A stretch of DNA of 64,000 bases from Candidatus Schneewindia gallinarum (GTDB lineage: Bacteria > Bacillota > Clostridia > Oscillospirales > Ruminococcaceae). The stretch spans positions 80,400 through 144,399 of the forward strand of contig CAJFUF010000029.1 of the NCBI GenBank assembly GCA_904420175.1, written 5' to 3'. Position 1 is the stretch's first letter, and every line of letters begins with the position of its first letter. Positions 33,398-41,657 of the stretch are shown piece after piece. A model generated the notes under the pieces. It made no database searches, was not told the DNA's origin, and saw nothing but the letters and a program-made list of their open reading frames with translations. The translations under genes and the position numbers were made by a program.

Positions 33398-34102
33398 TTA
33401 GCTCCATCTCTTTTTCTCGAATACGCGGATGGTCAGATAGACGAAGAAAGCCGCGACCGAGAGGAAGTAGACAATGTTGGAAAAATCAAGCAGCCCGTAA
33501 GAGAACGAGTTGTAGCGCTGGAACAGCGCAATGGCGTTAAGAATCGCCGCAACAGTGGCATTGGGCACAATCTGCGCAATGGAGGAAATAATCGTCACCA
33601 GCAGGATGATGGCGTAGGTTCCCACCACGGCGATGATCTGGCTCTCCGTCAGGGAAGAAATAAACATACCAATGGCCGTCAGCGCAAGGCCCAGCAGCAG
33701 CAGGCCCACAAACTGGCTGATGACAACCGGCCAGTCGGGCGAGCCGAAGGAGGACATAATGACTGCATAGACAAGGGTGATGCTGCACATCAGCACATAG
33801 ACGATATAGCAGCTTAGCAGCTTACCGAGAACCAGCCCCGGCAGGGACACCGGGCTTGTCAGCAGCAGCTGATCCGTCCTTTGCTTTTTCTCCTCACTCA
33901 TCAGGCGCATGGTCAGCACCGGCACAAGGAAGCCCAGCAGGTTCACGATGGAACTGAACAGGCTGCTCATGGAGGTGTTCTGCGCAACCAGGTTATAGGA
34001 GTTGAAGAACAGGCCGGAGAACAGGTAGAAAATAACCAGCACAACATAGCCAATAGGAGAGGAGAAGTAGTTGCTTAACTCCCGTTTGATAATCGCTTTC
34101 AT
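33398..34102 (-). CDS. ABC-2 type permease (GldF-like)
   Basis: A 234-aa membrane protein with six predicted helices: LSNYFSSPIGYVVLVIFYLFSGLFF at the N-terminus, then MSEEKKQRTDQLLLTSPVSLPGLVLGKLL, a typical ABC-2/GldF cytoplasmic signature. It ends directly beside the next gene. It forms the transmembrane channel with the upstream ATPase. Confidence 0.9.
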   Translation of the reverse strand: MKAIIKRELSNYFSSPIGYVVLVIFYLFSGLFFNSYNLVAQNTSMSSLFSSIVNLLGFLVPVLTMRLMSEEKKQRTDQLLLTSPVSLPGLVLGKLLSCYIVYVLMCSITLVYAVIMSSFGSPDWPVVISQFVGLLLLGLALTAIGMFISSLTESQIIAVVGTYAIILLVTIISSIAQIVPNATVAAILNAIALFQRYNSFSYGLLDFSNIVYFLSVAAFFVYLTIRVFEKKRWS

Positions 34103-35044
34103 TTACTGGTGTCCCCCTTCCCTGACAAGCTGCAGGAAGATATCCTCCAGCGTCAGCTCCGAACTGCGGCTGGAAAGCAGCGGCCAACGCCTGTCCGCAA
34201 GGCGCAGGAACATCTCCTTGCGCACGTCGGTTCCGGTGCGCGACTCCACCGCGTACTCGTACACGCCCACATCCCGCTTGCCCAGCTTTTTGACGCTGAT
34301 GACATTGGGCAGGGAGGAGAGCAGTTTCGCCACGTCGTTTTCCGGCCCCTCGATGCGGACCATCAGCTTGTGGTCGCCCGACAGCTGCGCGGACAGGTTG
34401 TCCGGCGTGCCGTCCGCCACAATCTGCCCCTTGTTGATGACAAGGATGCGGTCACACACAGCCTGCACCTCCGGCAGGATGTGGGAGGACAGGATGACGG
34501 TGTGCCTTTCCGCAAGGCCGCGGATAAGGTTGCGGATGTCGATAATCTGTTTGGGGTCGAGACCCACGGTGGGCTCGTCCAGAATCAGCACATCCGGGTT
34601 GCCGATCAGCGCCTGGGCAAGCCCCACACGCTGACGGTAGCCCTTGGACAGATGCTTGATGATCCGTCCGTAGACATCGGTGATTTTGACCACGTCGCAG
34701 ACCTCTTTCAGGTGCTGCTGCTTGGGCAGGGTGGTCTTTTTCAGTTCATACACAAACTCGAGATATTCCTTTACGGTCATGTCGAGATACAGCGGCGGCT
34801 GCTCCGGCAGGTAGCCGATAAGGCGCTTTGCCTCCATGGGCTCCTCCAGGATGTCGTGCCCACCGATGATGGCCTGTCCCTCCGTTGCGGACAGGTATCC
34901 GGTCAGGATGTTCATGGTGGTGCTTTTGCCAGCGCCGTTGGGCCCTAAGAACCCAAGCACCTGACCCGGCTCCACCGTGAAGGAGACATCCTTCAGGGCG
35001 AACTTGTCGCCGTACTTTTTTGTGAGGTGTTTGACCTCAATCAT
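34103..35044 (-). CDS. ABC transporter ATP-binding protein (GldA-like)
   Basis: A 313-aa ATPase with Walker A GPNGAGKST (about 36-44), signature LSKGYRQRVGLAQAL (about 134-148), Walker B VLILDEPTVGLDP, and the H-loop in SSHILPEV. A C-terminal extension of about 90 residues is normal for the GldA/ABC-2 group. It is the first gene of the four-gene operon ATPase, permease, GldG-like, DUF4340. Confidence 0.94.
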   Translation of the reverse strand: MIEVKHLTKKYGDKFALKDVSFTVEPGQVLGFLGPNGAGKSTTMNILTGYLSATEGQAIIGGHDILEEPMEAKRLIGYLPEQPPLYLDMTVKEYLEFVYELKKTTLPKQQHLKEVCDVVKITDVYGRIIKHLSKGYRQRVGLAQALIGNPDVLILDEPTVGLDPKQIIDIRNLIRGLAERHTVILSSHILPEVQAVCDRILVINKGQIVADGTPDNLSAQLSGDHKLMVRIEGPENDVAKLLSSLPNVISVKKLGKRDVGVYEYAVESRTGTDVRKEMFLRLADRRWPLLSSRSSELTLEDIFLQLVREGGHQ

Positions 35045-35125
35045 GGTATTCCCTCCTAAGTGGTACGATGCGTTCTCTTCACTGCAGGAAACGGGGATGT
35101 TCCCCCGCGCCCGTCTATCTTTAAC

Positions 35126-35154
35126 ATTTTATATCATATAGGGCGAAAAAGCAA
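35126..35154 (-). promoter_or_regulatory. Promoter of the Gld-type ABC operon
   Basis: On the minus strand TTGCTT (35149-35154), 17-bp spacer, TAAAAT (35126-35131). The -35 box begins four bases past the end of dusB. Confidence 0.7.
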
Positions 35155-35157
35155 TGC

Positions 35158-36126
35158 TTACACAAACTTTTCACGCTGAAGTGCCAGTTCTGCCAGCCGT
35201 CTGGCGTCGTCCAGCGTGGTAAGCTGCGCCGCCTGCCTGCGCAGTTCCGCCGCGCCGCGTATCCCCTTGAGATACCATGCGGCATGCTTCCTCGCCTCCC
35301 TCATGCCGGTCTGCTCCCCTTTGTGGCGCACAATCAGCTCCATGTGGCGAAGCATGACGTCCATTCGCCGCTTCAGGGGGACGGCAGGCGGCTCTTCCCC
35401 TTTCAGGCGGGCCGCAATCTCCTCAAAAACAAAGGGGTTGCCCATGGCACCGCGGCCAATCATCACAAGGTCGCAGCCGGTCTGCCGCTTCATGGCGAAA
35501 AAGCTGTCCGCATCCGTCACGTCGCCGTTGCCTGCCACCGGGATGGACAGGGCCTGCTTCACCCGTGCAATGACGGACCAGTCCGCCCCCGGCTGGTAGT
35601 ATTGCTCCCTGGTTCTGCCGTGCACCGCCACCATGGCCGCACCTGCGTCCTCCAGATATTTCGCCACCTCCACGGCGTTTTCCTCCCGGAAGCCCTTGCG
35701 GATTTTGGCCGTGACGGGCACCCTGTCCCCACAGCCCCGGCGCACCGCGCGCACTAACTCCCCTGCAAGGGACGGCGTTTTCATAATGGCGCTTCCCGCC
35801 CCGCCGCCTACCACCTTGGGAACCGGGCAGCCCATGTTGATGTCGATAACATCCGGCCCGTACTTCATGGCGATGGCGGCGGCCTGCTCCAGCTCCTCCG
35901 GCACGGCGCCGAACAGCTGCACGGCCGCCGGATGCTCAGCCCCGGTGAGCACAAGCAGCGGGGCCGAACGCCGCTCATTCATCATAAGGCCCTTGGCACT
36001 GACCATCTCCCCCACAAGGTAGACGGCGCCGAACTGCTTGCAAATGAGACGGAATGCCGTGTCTGCCACCCCTGCCATGGGCGCCAGGGCCGCCCCCTCA
36101 CTGATAGAAAGGGATCCGATTTTCAC
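35158..36126 (-). CDS. dusB: tRNA-dihydrouridine synthase, DusB type
   Basis: A 322-aa FMN enzyme that reduces uridines in the tRNA D-loop with NADPH. LAPMAGVADTAFR is at the N-terminus, DINMGCPVPKV carries the active-site Cys of the NMGCP motif, KIRKG, VHGRTREQYY, GNGDV and MIGRGAMGNPF follow. GTG 36126 has AAGGAGC upstream; the frame stays open further but without a start signal. Length is normal. Confidence 0.95.
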   Translation of the reverse strand: MKIGSLSISEGAALAPMAGVADTAFRLICKQFGAVYLVGEMVSAKGLMMNERRSAPLLVLTGAEHPAAVQLFGAVPEELEQAAAIAMKYGPDVIDINMGCPVPKVVGGGAGSAIMKTPSLAGELVRAVRRGCGDRVPVTAKIRKGFREENAVEVAKYLEDAGAAMVAVHGRTREQYYQPGADWSVIARVKQALSIPVAGNGDVTDADSFFAMKRQTGCDLVMIGRGAMGNPFVFEEIAARLKGEEPPAVPLKRRMDVMLRHMELIVRHKGEQTGMREARKHAAWYLKGIRGAAELRRQAAQLTTLDDARRLAELALQREKFV

Positions 36127-36282
36127 CCTTGTCCGCTCCTTCCCGATACAGTCTTTCCCTAGTTTACCACAATGCCGCCGGGTTGAGAAGCCTTGCCTAT
36201 GGGAAAGGAACCGGCACAGCCTCCGAGACATATAGTAATTAGTACGGCCGCCTCTGCGGGGGGACGCACCGGCGCCATACAT

Positions 36283-36313
36283 CCCCATGCCGCGGCACCG
36301 CTTCGGCATGGGG
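36283..36313 (+). repeat. Perfect inverted repeat upstream of the GH25 gene
   Basis: CCCCATGCCG (36283-36292) and CGGCATGGGG (36304-36313) form a 10-bp stem, ending about 13 bp before AAAGGAGG of the lysozyme gene. It could be an mRNA stem-loop or an operator. Confidence 0.55.
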
Positions 36314-36340
36314 CGAAATGAACAAAGGAGGAGAACGACA

Positions 36341-37297
36341 ATGGCAGAATGGAAAGGCATTGACGTATCCCGCTGGCAGGGCACCATCGACTGGAACAGG
36401 GTCAAGGCGGCGGGCATACAGTTTGCCATGATCCGTATCAGCTATGGAATGGGGCTGGATTCCCGTTTCCGGGAGAACCTTGCCGGAGCAAAGGCGGCGG
36501 GCGTCCCAGTAGGGGTGTATCATTTCACCACGGCTGTCACCCCGGAAGGCGCCAGGCAGGAAATCGACTGGCTGTTTGAGCAGCTGGGCGATGAGAAGCT
36601 GGAGTACCCTGTGGCCTTCGACATGGAGGACGAGGGGGATCGCTACACCGGTATGACAAGGGGCCAAAGGACGGACATCGCTGTGGCCGGCCTTTCCCAG
36701 ATTGAGCAGCACGGCTACTACGCCATTTTGTACACCAACCCGAGCTGGCTGAACACAAAGCTGGATGCGGCGGCCCTGAAGCCCTATGACATCTGGCTTG
36801 CGGCCTGGCAGGCAGAACGCCCCGCCGGTTACGATTACGGCATGTGGCAGTATACCAGCGCGGGAAAGGTCGACGGCATCGACACCAATGTGGATTTGGA
36901 CGCCGCGTTTAAAAATTACCCGGCCATTATCAAGGCGGCGGGCCTTAACGGCTGGCAGACGGGGACCAATCCGGATTACACCACCTATACCGTGAAGCCG
37001 GGCGACAGCTGGTGGGGCATTGCCCAGTCCCAGCTGGGCGACGGAAGAAAATACAAGGAACTGGCCGCCTTCAACGGCGCCACGCCGGAGACGGTTCTTT
37101 ATGCCGGGCAGGTACTGAAAATCCCGAAGGGCGGCACGGCCCCGGCGCCGGATGTGCTGTACACCGTGAAGGCGGGGGACAGCCTGTCCGCCATCGCAGC
37201 GCGGTTCGGTACCACCTATCAGGCCCTGGCGGAGTACAACGGCATCCGCGACCCGAATCTGATTTATCCCGGCCAGACCATTAAAATCCCGCAGTAA
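36341..37297 (+). CDS. GH25-family lysozyme with two LysM domains
   Basis: A 318-aa muramidase. The GH25 barrel has GIDVSRWQG (Asp8) and catalytic AFDMEDE (Asp94, Glu96), ending near residue 200. Two LysM peptidoglycan-binding repeats follow (about 210-255, YTVKPGDSWWGIAQ; about 267-318, YTVKAGDSLSAIAARFGTTY). ATG 36341 follows AAAGGAGG. There is no signal peptide, as in phage endolysins, but no phage genes surround it. It could reach the wall by lysis or a non-classical route. Confidence 0.93.
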   Translation: MAEWKGIDVSRWQGTIDWNRVKAAGIQFAMIRISYGMGLDSRFRENLAGAKAAGVPVGVYHFTTAVTPEGARQEIDWLFEQLGDEKLEYPVAFDMEDEGDRYTGMTRGQRTDIAVAGLSQIEQHGYYAILYTNPSWLNTKLDAAALKPYDIWLAAWQAERPAGYDYGMWQYTSAGKVDGIDTNVDLDAAFKNYPAIIKAAGLNGWQTGTNPDYTTYTVKPGDSWWGIAQSQLGDGRKYKELAAFNGATPETVLYAGQVLKIPKGGTAPAPDVLYTVKAGDSLSAIAARFGTTYQALAEYNGIRDPNLIYPGQTIKIPQ

Positions 37298-37311
37298 GCG
37301 GCGGCCGGACA

Positions 37312-37344
37312 GGGCGCAGGGAAACCTGCGCCCCTTTCTTTCAC
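37312..37344 (+). terminator. Terminator of the GH25 gene
   Basis: A perfect 9-bp GC stem around GAAA (37312-37320 with 37325-37333), then a T-rich tract. Confidence 0.85.
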
Positions 37345-37386
37345 CGGGCGGTTTTTGTGGAAGGGACGGTTTTTTGTGCGCAGATA

Positions 37387-37395
37387 TGCTATAAT
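37387..37395 (+). promoter_or_regulatory. Extended -10 promoter of polA
   Basis: TGCTATAAT is a complete extended -10 element, about 100 bp upstream of the polA TTG start. No strong -35 box is visible. Confidence 0.6.
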
Positions 37396-37497
37396 ATGCC
37401 CAGAAGGAAAACGGTGGAGACAAGCGCCCCGCCGTTTTGCGGCGTTCCGGCGTGCGGCTTTGCCCCGCCGGGCGGCCGCCAGTTTGGAGGGCTTAAT

Positions 37498-40059
37498 TTG
37501 AAACTGCTGCTTGTAGATGGAAACAGCGTCTTTTACCGGGCGTTTTTCGGCGTGCGGCCCCTGTCCACAAAGGATGGGTTCCCCACCGGCGCGCTGTACG
37601 GCTTTTTAAACATTTTAATGAAGGAAACCGATGCGTTTGCCCCGGACGGGGTGGCCGTGGCGTTTGATCTGCCCACCCCCACCTTCCGGCATGAACTGTA
37701 TGACGGGTACAAGGCAGGGCGCAAGCCCGCCCCGGAGGAGCTGCACATGCAGATGCCCGTTATGAAGGAAATCCTGACGGCCATGGGCTACCACGTGGTC
37801 ACCTGCGAGCGGTATGAGGCGGACGACATTCTCGGCACCCTGTCCGCACGCTGCGTGCCCGGTGAGGACCGGTGCGTCATCCTGACAGGAGACCGGGACA
37901 GCCTGCAGCTGGTAAACGACTGCGTCACCGTCCGGCTGGCCTCCCCCAAGGCGGGGGTGTCCGCCACCGAGTTTGACCGCGCAAAAATCAAACAGGAGTA
38001 CGGCGTGGACGACGCCCTGCGCATTGTGGACATTAAGGCGCTGATGGGCGACAGCTCGGACAACATCCCCGGGGTGGCGAAAATCGGCCCCAAAACGGCC
38101 GTGACCCTCATCTCCGCCGCAGGGGACCTGGACAAGGTGTACGAAAATTTGGACGGGCTGCCCGTGTCGGACACGGTTAAGCGCAATTTGCTGGCGGGAA
38201 AGGACAGCGCCTTTTTCAGCCGTACCCTTGCCGCCATCGACCGCAACGCACCCATCGACACGGACCTGGCGCACTACCGGAACGCCCCGGCGGATGAGGA
38301 CAGGCTGCGGGTTTTACTGACAAAATACGAGTTGAACTCCATTTTAAAACGCCTGAAGCTGGCGGCCAAAACACAGCAGGAGCCCGCACCGCAGGCAGGC
38401 GCCGTGCCTGCCGCCGCACCGCAGCAGGCGGAGGTGTGGACGCAGGACACCCTGCCGCCGCTCTCCTCCCCTGTGGGTGTCTGGTGCCGGTTTGAGGAGG
38501 ACATGCCCGCACAGCTGGAACTGGCGGATGAAAAGCACCTCTATCAGGTGGGTGGGGATAGCGCAGCAGTGTTGAAGGCGCTGCTGGCAGAGGAGAAGCT
38601 GGAAAAGCATGTGTTTCATGCGAAGGGCTTCTACCGTTTTGCCATCAAAAACGGGCTGCCGGCCAAAAACATGGGTGTGGACGGGGAGCTTGCAGGTTAC
38701 CTGCTTGCGGCGGACAGCAGCACCTACACGCTGGACGCGCTGTGTGTGCGGTATCTCGGCGCCACGCCGGAGGAGACGGGCCGCGCAGCGCTGGTGCGGC
38801 ACCTCGGCCTGACACTGGGGCCGCGGCTTGCGGCGCAGGGGCTGGAACAGCTGTACCGCGAGGTGGAACTGCCGCTGAGCGAGGTGCTGGCTTTTATGGA
38901 GCTGTGCGGTGTGGCCGTGGACAAAAAGGGCATTGAAGCGTTCGGCAGCATGCTGTCGGACAGGATTGAAAACCTGCGGGGGGAAATCTACTCCCTTGCG
39001 GGGGGTGAATTTAACATCAACTCCCCGAAGCAGCTGGGCGAGGTGCTGTTTGAAAAGCTGGGGCTGCCTGTACGCAAAAAGACCAAGTCCGGCTACTCCA
39101 CCAATGTGGAGGTGCTGGAAAGCCTCAGGGAGCACCATCCCATTGTGGAAAAAATCCTGGAGTACCGCACGTTTCACAAGCTAAAAAGCACCTATGTGGA
39201 GGGCTTTTTGAAGCTGATCGGGCCGGACGGACGCATTCACAGCACCTTCCAGCAGACGGTGGCGCGTACGGGCCGCATCAGCTCTACCGAGCCGAACCTG
39301 CAGAACATCCCGGTGCGTACGCCGCTGGGAAGTGAAATGCGCCGCTTCTTTGTGGCGGCGCCCGGCAGGGTGCTGGTGGATGCGGACTACTCCCAGATTG
39401 AGCTGCGGGTGCTGGCGCACATGTCCGCAGACGAGAGCATGTGCCGCTCCTTCCTTGACGGGGAGGACATCCACATGAAGACCGCCAGCGAGATTTTCCA
39501 TATGCCCCCCCTGATGGTTACGCCGCTGATGCGCTCCCGCGCGAAAACCGTGAATTTCGGCATTATCTACGGCATGGGCGCCTTCTCGCTGTCCAAGGAC
39601 ATCGGCGTGTCCGTCAGCGAGGCCAAGCAGTATATTGAGGGGTATTTCGCCTCCTACCCGAAGGTCAAGCAGTTTTTGGACGGCACGGTGGAGGACGCGC
39701 GCCGGACGGGCCATACCACCACCCTGTTCGGCCGGATCCGCCCCATACCGGAGCTGCAGTCCACCAACAAGGTCACAAAGGCCCTGGGCGAGCGGATTGC
39801 CATGAACTCCCCCATTCAGGGCACGGCGGCGGACATCATTAAAATCGCCATGGTGCGGGTGTACCGCAGGCTGGCGGCGGAAAACATGAAGGCAAGGCTG
39901 ATTTTGCAGGTGCATGACGAGCTGATTGTGGAGGCGCCGGAGGATGAGAAGGACAAGGCGCAGCTGATTGTGGCGGAGGAGATGCAGAACGCCGCAAAGC
40001 TGCGGGTGCCGCTGGTGGTGGACACCGGTGTGGGGAACAGCTGGTATGACGCAAAATAA
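37498..40059 (+). CDS. polA: DNA polymerase I
   Basis: An 853-aa full-length Pol I. The 5'-3' exonuclease domain is at about 1-290 (LLLVDGNSVFYRAFF; DRDSLQLV; GDSSDNIPGVAKIGPKTA), then a shortened 3'-5' exonuclease-like region (about 320-490), then the polymerase domain. Motif A is DYSQIELR (from residue 630), motif B RSRAKTVNFGIIYGMGAF and motif C VHDE (805-808). The proofreading motifs (DxE, and the others) are not recognisable, so that domain is probably inactive, as in many Firmicutes. TTG 37498 has GGAGGG upstream. Confidence 0.95.
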   Translation: MKLLLVDGNSVFYRAFFGVRPLSTKDGFPTGALYGFLNILMKETDAFAPDGVAVAFDLPTPTFRHELYDGYKAGRKPAPEELHMQMPVMKEILTAMGYHVVTCERYEADDILGTLSARCVPGEDRCVILTGDRDSLQLVNDCVTVRLASPKAGVSATEFDRAKIKQEYGVDDALRIVDIKALMGDSSDNIPGVAKIGPKTAVTLISAAGDLDKVYENLDGLPVSDTVKRNLLAGKDSAFFSRTLAAIDRNAPIDTDLAHYRNAPADEDRLRVLLTKYELNSILKRLKLAAKTQQEPAPQAGAVPAAAPQQAEVWTQDTLPPLSSPVGVWCRFEEDMPAQLELADEKHLYQVGGDSAAVLKALLAEEKLEKHVFHAKGFYRFAIKNGLPAKNMGVDGELAGYLLAADSSTYTLDALCVRYLGATPEETGRAALVRHLGLTLGPRLAAQGLEQLYREVELPLSEVLAFMELCGVAVDKKGIEAFGSMLSDRIENLRGEIYSLAGGEFNINSPKQLGEVLFEKLGLPVRKKTKSGYSTNVEVLESLREHHPIVEKILEYRTFHKLKSTYVEGFLKLIGPDGRIHSTFQQTVARTGRISSTEPNLQNIPVRTPLGSEMRRFFVAAPGRVLVDADYSQIELRVLAHMSADESMCRSFLDGEDIHMKTASEIFHMPPLMVTPLMRSRAKTVNFGIIYGMGAFSLSKDIGVSVSEAKQYIEGYFASYPKVKQFLDGTVEDARRTGHTTTLFGRIRPIPELQSTNKVTKALGERIAMNSPIQGTAADIIKIAMVRVYRRLAAENMKARLILQVHDELIVEAPEDEKDKAQLIVAEEMQNAAKLRVPLVVDTGVGNSWYDAK

Positions 40060-40516
40060 GCTGGTGATTCGGCCCGCCCTGCCGGAAGATGCGGCGGGCA
40101 TTGCGGCGCTGGAAAAGCAGTGCTTTTCCGCCCCGTGGAGCGAGCAGGCAGTGGCAGCGGAACTGGCGGCGGACGGCGCCGTGTTCCTTACCGCGTGGTG
40201 CGGGGCGGCCCTTTCCGGATACGCCGGCTACCGCGCCGTATGCGGGGAGGGGTATCTGGGCAATGTGGCGGTGGCGCCCGCCCTGCGGCGCAGGGGAGTG
40301 GGCCGCGCGTTGATGGAAGCACTCATCCTGCAAGCTGAGAGACAAAATCTTGCATTTTTAACACTGGAGGTGCGCCGCTCAAACCATGCGGCCATCGCCC
40401 TTTACAGCGGCCTCGGCTTCCGGCAGGCGGGCGTCCGCCCCGGCTACTACACCGCCCCAAAGGAGGACGCGCTGCTTTTGACGCTGTATTTTAACGGAGA
40501 GGAAGGAAACGGATGA
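40046..40516 (+). CDS. rimI: Ribosomal protein S18-alanine N-acetyltransferase
   Basis: A 156-aa GNAT acetyltransferase. The acetyl-CoA site is VAPALRRRGVGRALM (about 75-89), preceded by GYLGNVAV and followed by LEVRRSNHAAIALYSGLGF. Position between polA and tsaD supports RimI, since rimI and tsaD are neighbours in many bacteria. It starts inside the end of polA (14-bp overlap) and overlaps tsaD by 4 bp, so the three genes are one operon. Confidence 0.9.
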   Translation: MTQNKLVIRPALPEDAAGIAALEKQCFSAPWSEQAVAAELAADGAVFLTAWCGAALSGYAGYRAVCGEGYLGNVAVAPALRRRGVGRALMEALILQAERQNLAFLTLEVRRSNHAAIALYSGLGFRQAGVRPGYYTAPKEDALLLTLYFNGEEGNG

Positions 40517-41532
40517 AAATACTGGGAATTGAATCCTCCTGCGATGAGACGGCCTGCGCCGTGGTGGAGGACGGACGGCGCATTCTGTCCAGTGCTGTGG
40601 CCTCCCAGGTGGAGGAGCACAAGCTGTACGGCGGCGTGGTGCCGGAAATCGCCTCCCGCAGGCATGCGGAGGCCATCTCCGGGCTGTGCGCCTGCGCGCT
40701 GAAGGACGCGGGCTGCACCATGGACGATATCGGCGGCATTGCCGTCACATACGGGCCGGGGCTTATCGGCGCGCTGCTGTGCGGCGTCAGTTTTGCAAAG
40801 GGCCTTGCCCTTGCCGCGGACAAGCCGCTTATCCCCGTCAACCACCTGAAGGGCCACGTGGCCACCAACTACCTGACCACGCCGGACCTTACGCCCCCGT
40901 TCCTCTGCCTGATTGTGTCCGGCGGGCACAGCCACATCGTGGAGGTGAAAAGCTACACCGAATACCGCGTGGTGGGCCGCACAAGGGACGATGCCGCGGG
41001 GGAGGCATTCGACAAGACCGCCCGGGTGCTGGGCTTCCCCTATCCCGGTGGGGTGTACGTGGACCGGGCTGCGGCGCAGGGGGACCCTGCCGCCTTCCGG
41101 CTGCCCCATCCGTCGGTGGACGGCGGCCCCTACGACTTCAGCTTTTCCGGGCTGAAAACAGCGGTCATCAACCTTGTCCACACCATGGAACAGCGGGGGG
41201 AACCCTTCCGCAGGGAGGATGTGGCTGCCAGCTTTACCGCCACGGTCTGCGACCTGCTGTGCGGCCGGACGCTGGCGGCGGCAAAGGCGCTTGGATACCG
41301 CACGGTGTGCGTGGCGGGGGGCGTGTCCGCCAACAGCCACCTGCGCGGGGAGATGCAGCGCCGCTGCAACCGGGAGGGTATCCGCTTGTACCTGCCGGAA
41401 ACCAGCCTGTGCGGGGACAATGCGGCCATGATTGCCTCCCAGGGGTTTTTTGAACTGCAGGCCGGCAACACCGCCGGGCCGGATCTGAATGGTTTTGCAA
41501 GTTTGCGGTTGGAAAACTGTAAAATTTGTTAG
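40513..41532 (+). CDS. tsaD: tRNA N6-adenosine threonylcarbamoyltransferase
   Basis: A 339-aa ASKHA-fold metalloprotein that transfers threonylcarbamoyl to A37 of ANN-decoding tRNAs, with TsaB/TsaE. It opens with ILGIESSCDETACAVVE. The metal-binding histidines are in NHLKGH (His111, His115), followed by LCLIVSGGHSHIVEV, DDAAGEAFDKTAR and GGVSANSHLR. Length is normal. Start ATGA overlaps rimI. Confidence 0.96.
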   Translation: MKILGIESSCDETACAVVEDGRRILSSAVASQVEEHKLYGGVVPEIASRRHAEAISGLCACALKDAGCTMDDIGGIAVTYGPGLIGALLCGVSFAKGLALAADKPLIPVNHLKGHVATNYLTTPDLTPPFLCLIVSGGHSHIVEVKSYTEYRVVGRTRDDAAGEAFDKTARVLGFPYPGGVYVDRAAAQGDPAAFRLPHPSVDGGPYDFSFSGLKTAVINLVHTMEQRGEPFRREDVAASFTATVCDLLCGRTLAAAKALGYRTVCVAGGVSANSHLRGEMQRRCNREGIRLYLPETSLCGDNAAMIASQGFFELQAGNTAGPDLNGFASLRLENCKIC

Positions 41533-41543
41533 AGTATTAACAA
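41526..41543. promoter_or_regulatory. Rex-like operator upstream of PEP carboxykinase
   Basis: TTGTTAGAGTATTAACAA matches the Rex consensus TTGTTAA-N4-TTAACAA at 13 of 14 half-site positions. It overlaps the end of tsaD and lies 18 bp before the -35 box of pckG. Confidence 0.55.
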
Positions 41544-41561
41544 AAAATTAACGAAAACCCA

Positions 41562-41590
41562 TTGCTAATTGGGATGGGTTAGTTTATAAT
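41562..41590 (+). promoter_or_regulatory. Promoter of pckG
   Basis: TTGCTA (41562-41567), 17-bp spacer, perfect TATAAT (41585-41590), 68 bp upstream of the start codon. Confidence 0.85.
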
Positions 41591-41657
41591 GTATTTGTGA
41601 AAAGTTGGCTTTCATTTACTTTTGTAAAGTTCAAAATTTGAAAGGAGAACCACTATC

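Noticed and set aside
36241..37297. Prophage remnant around the GH25 lysozyme
   Set aside because: No integrase, holin, terminase or structural genes flank it; neighbours are dusB and polA.
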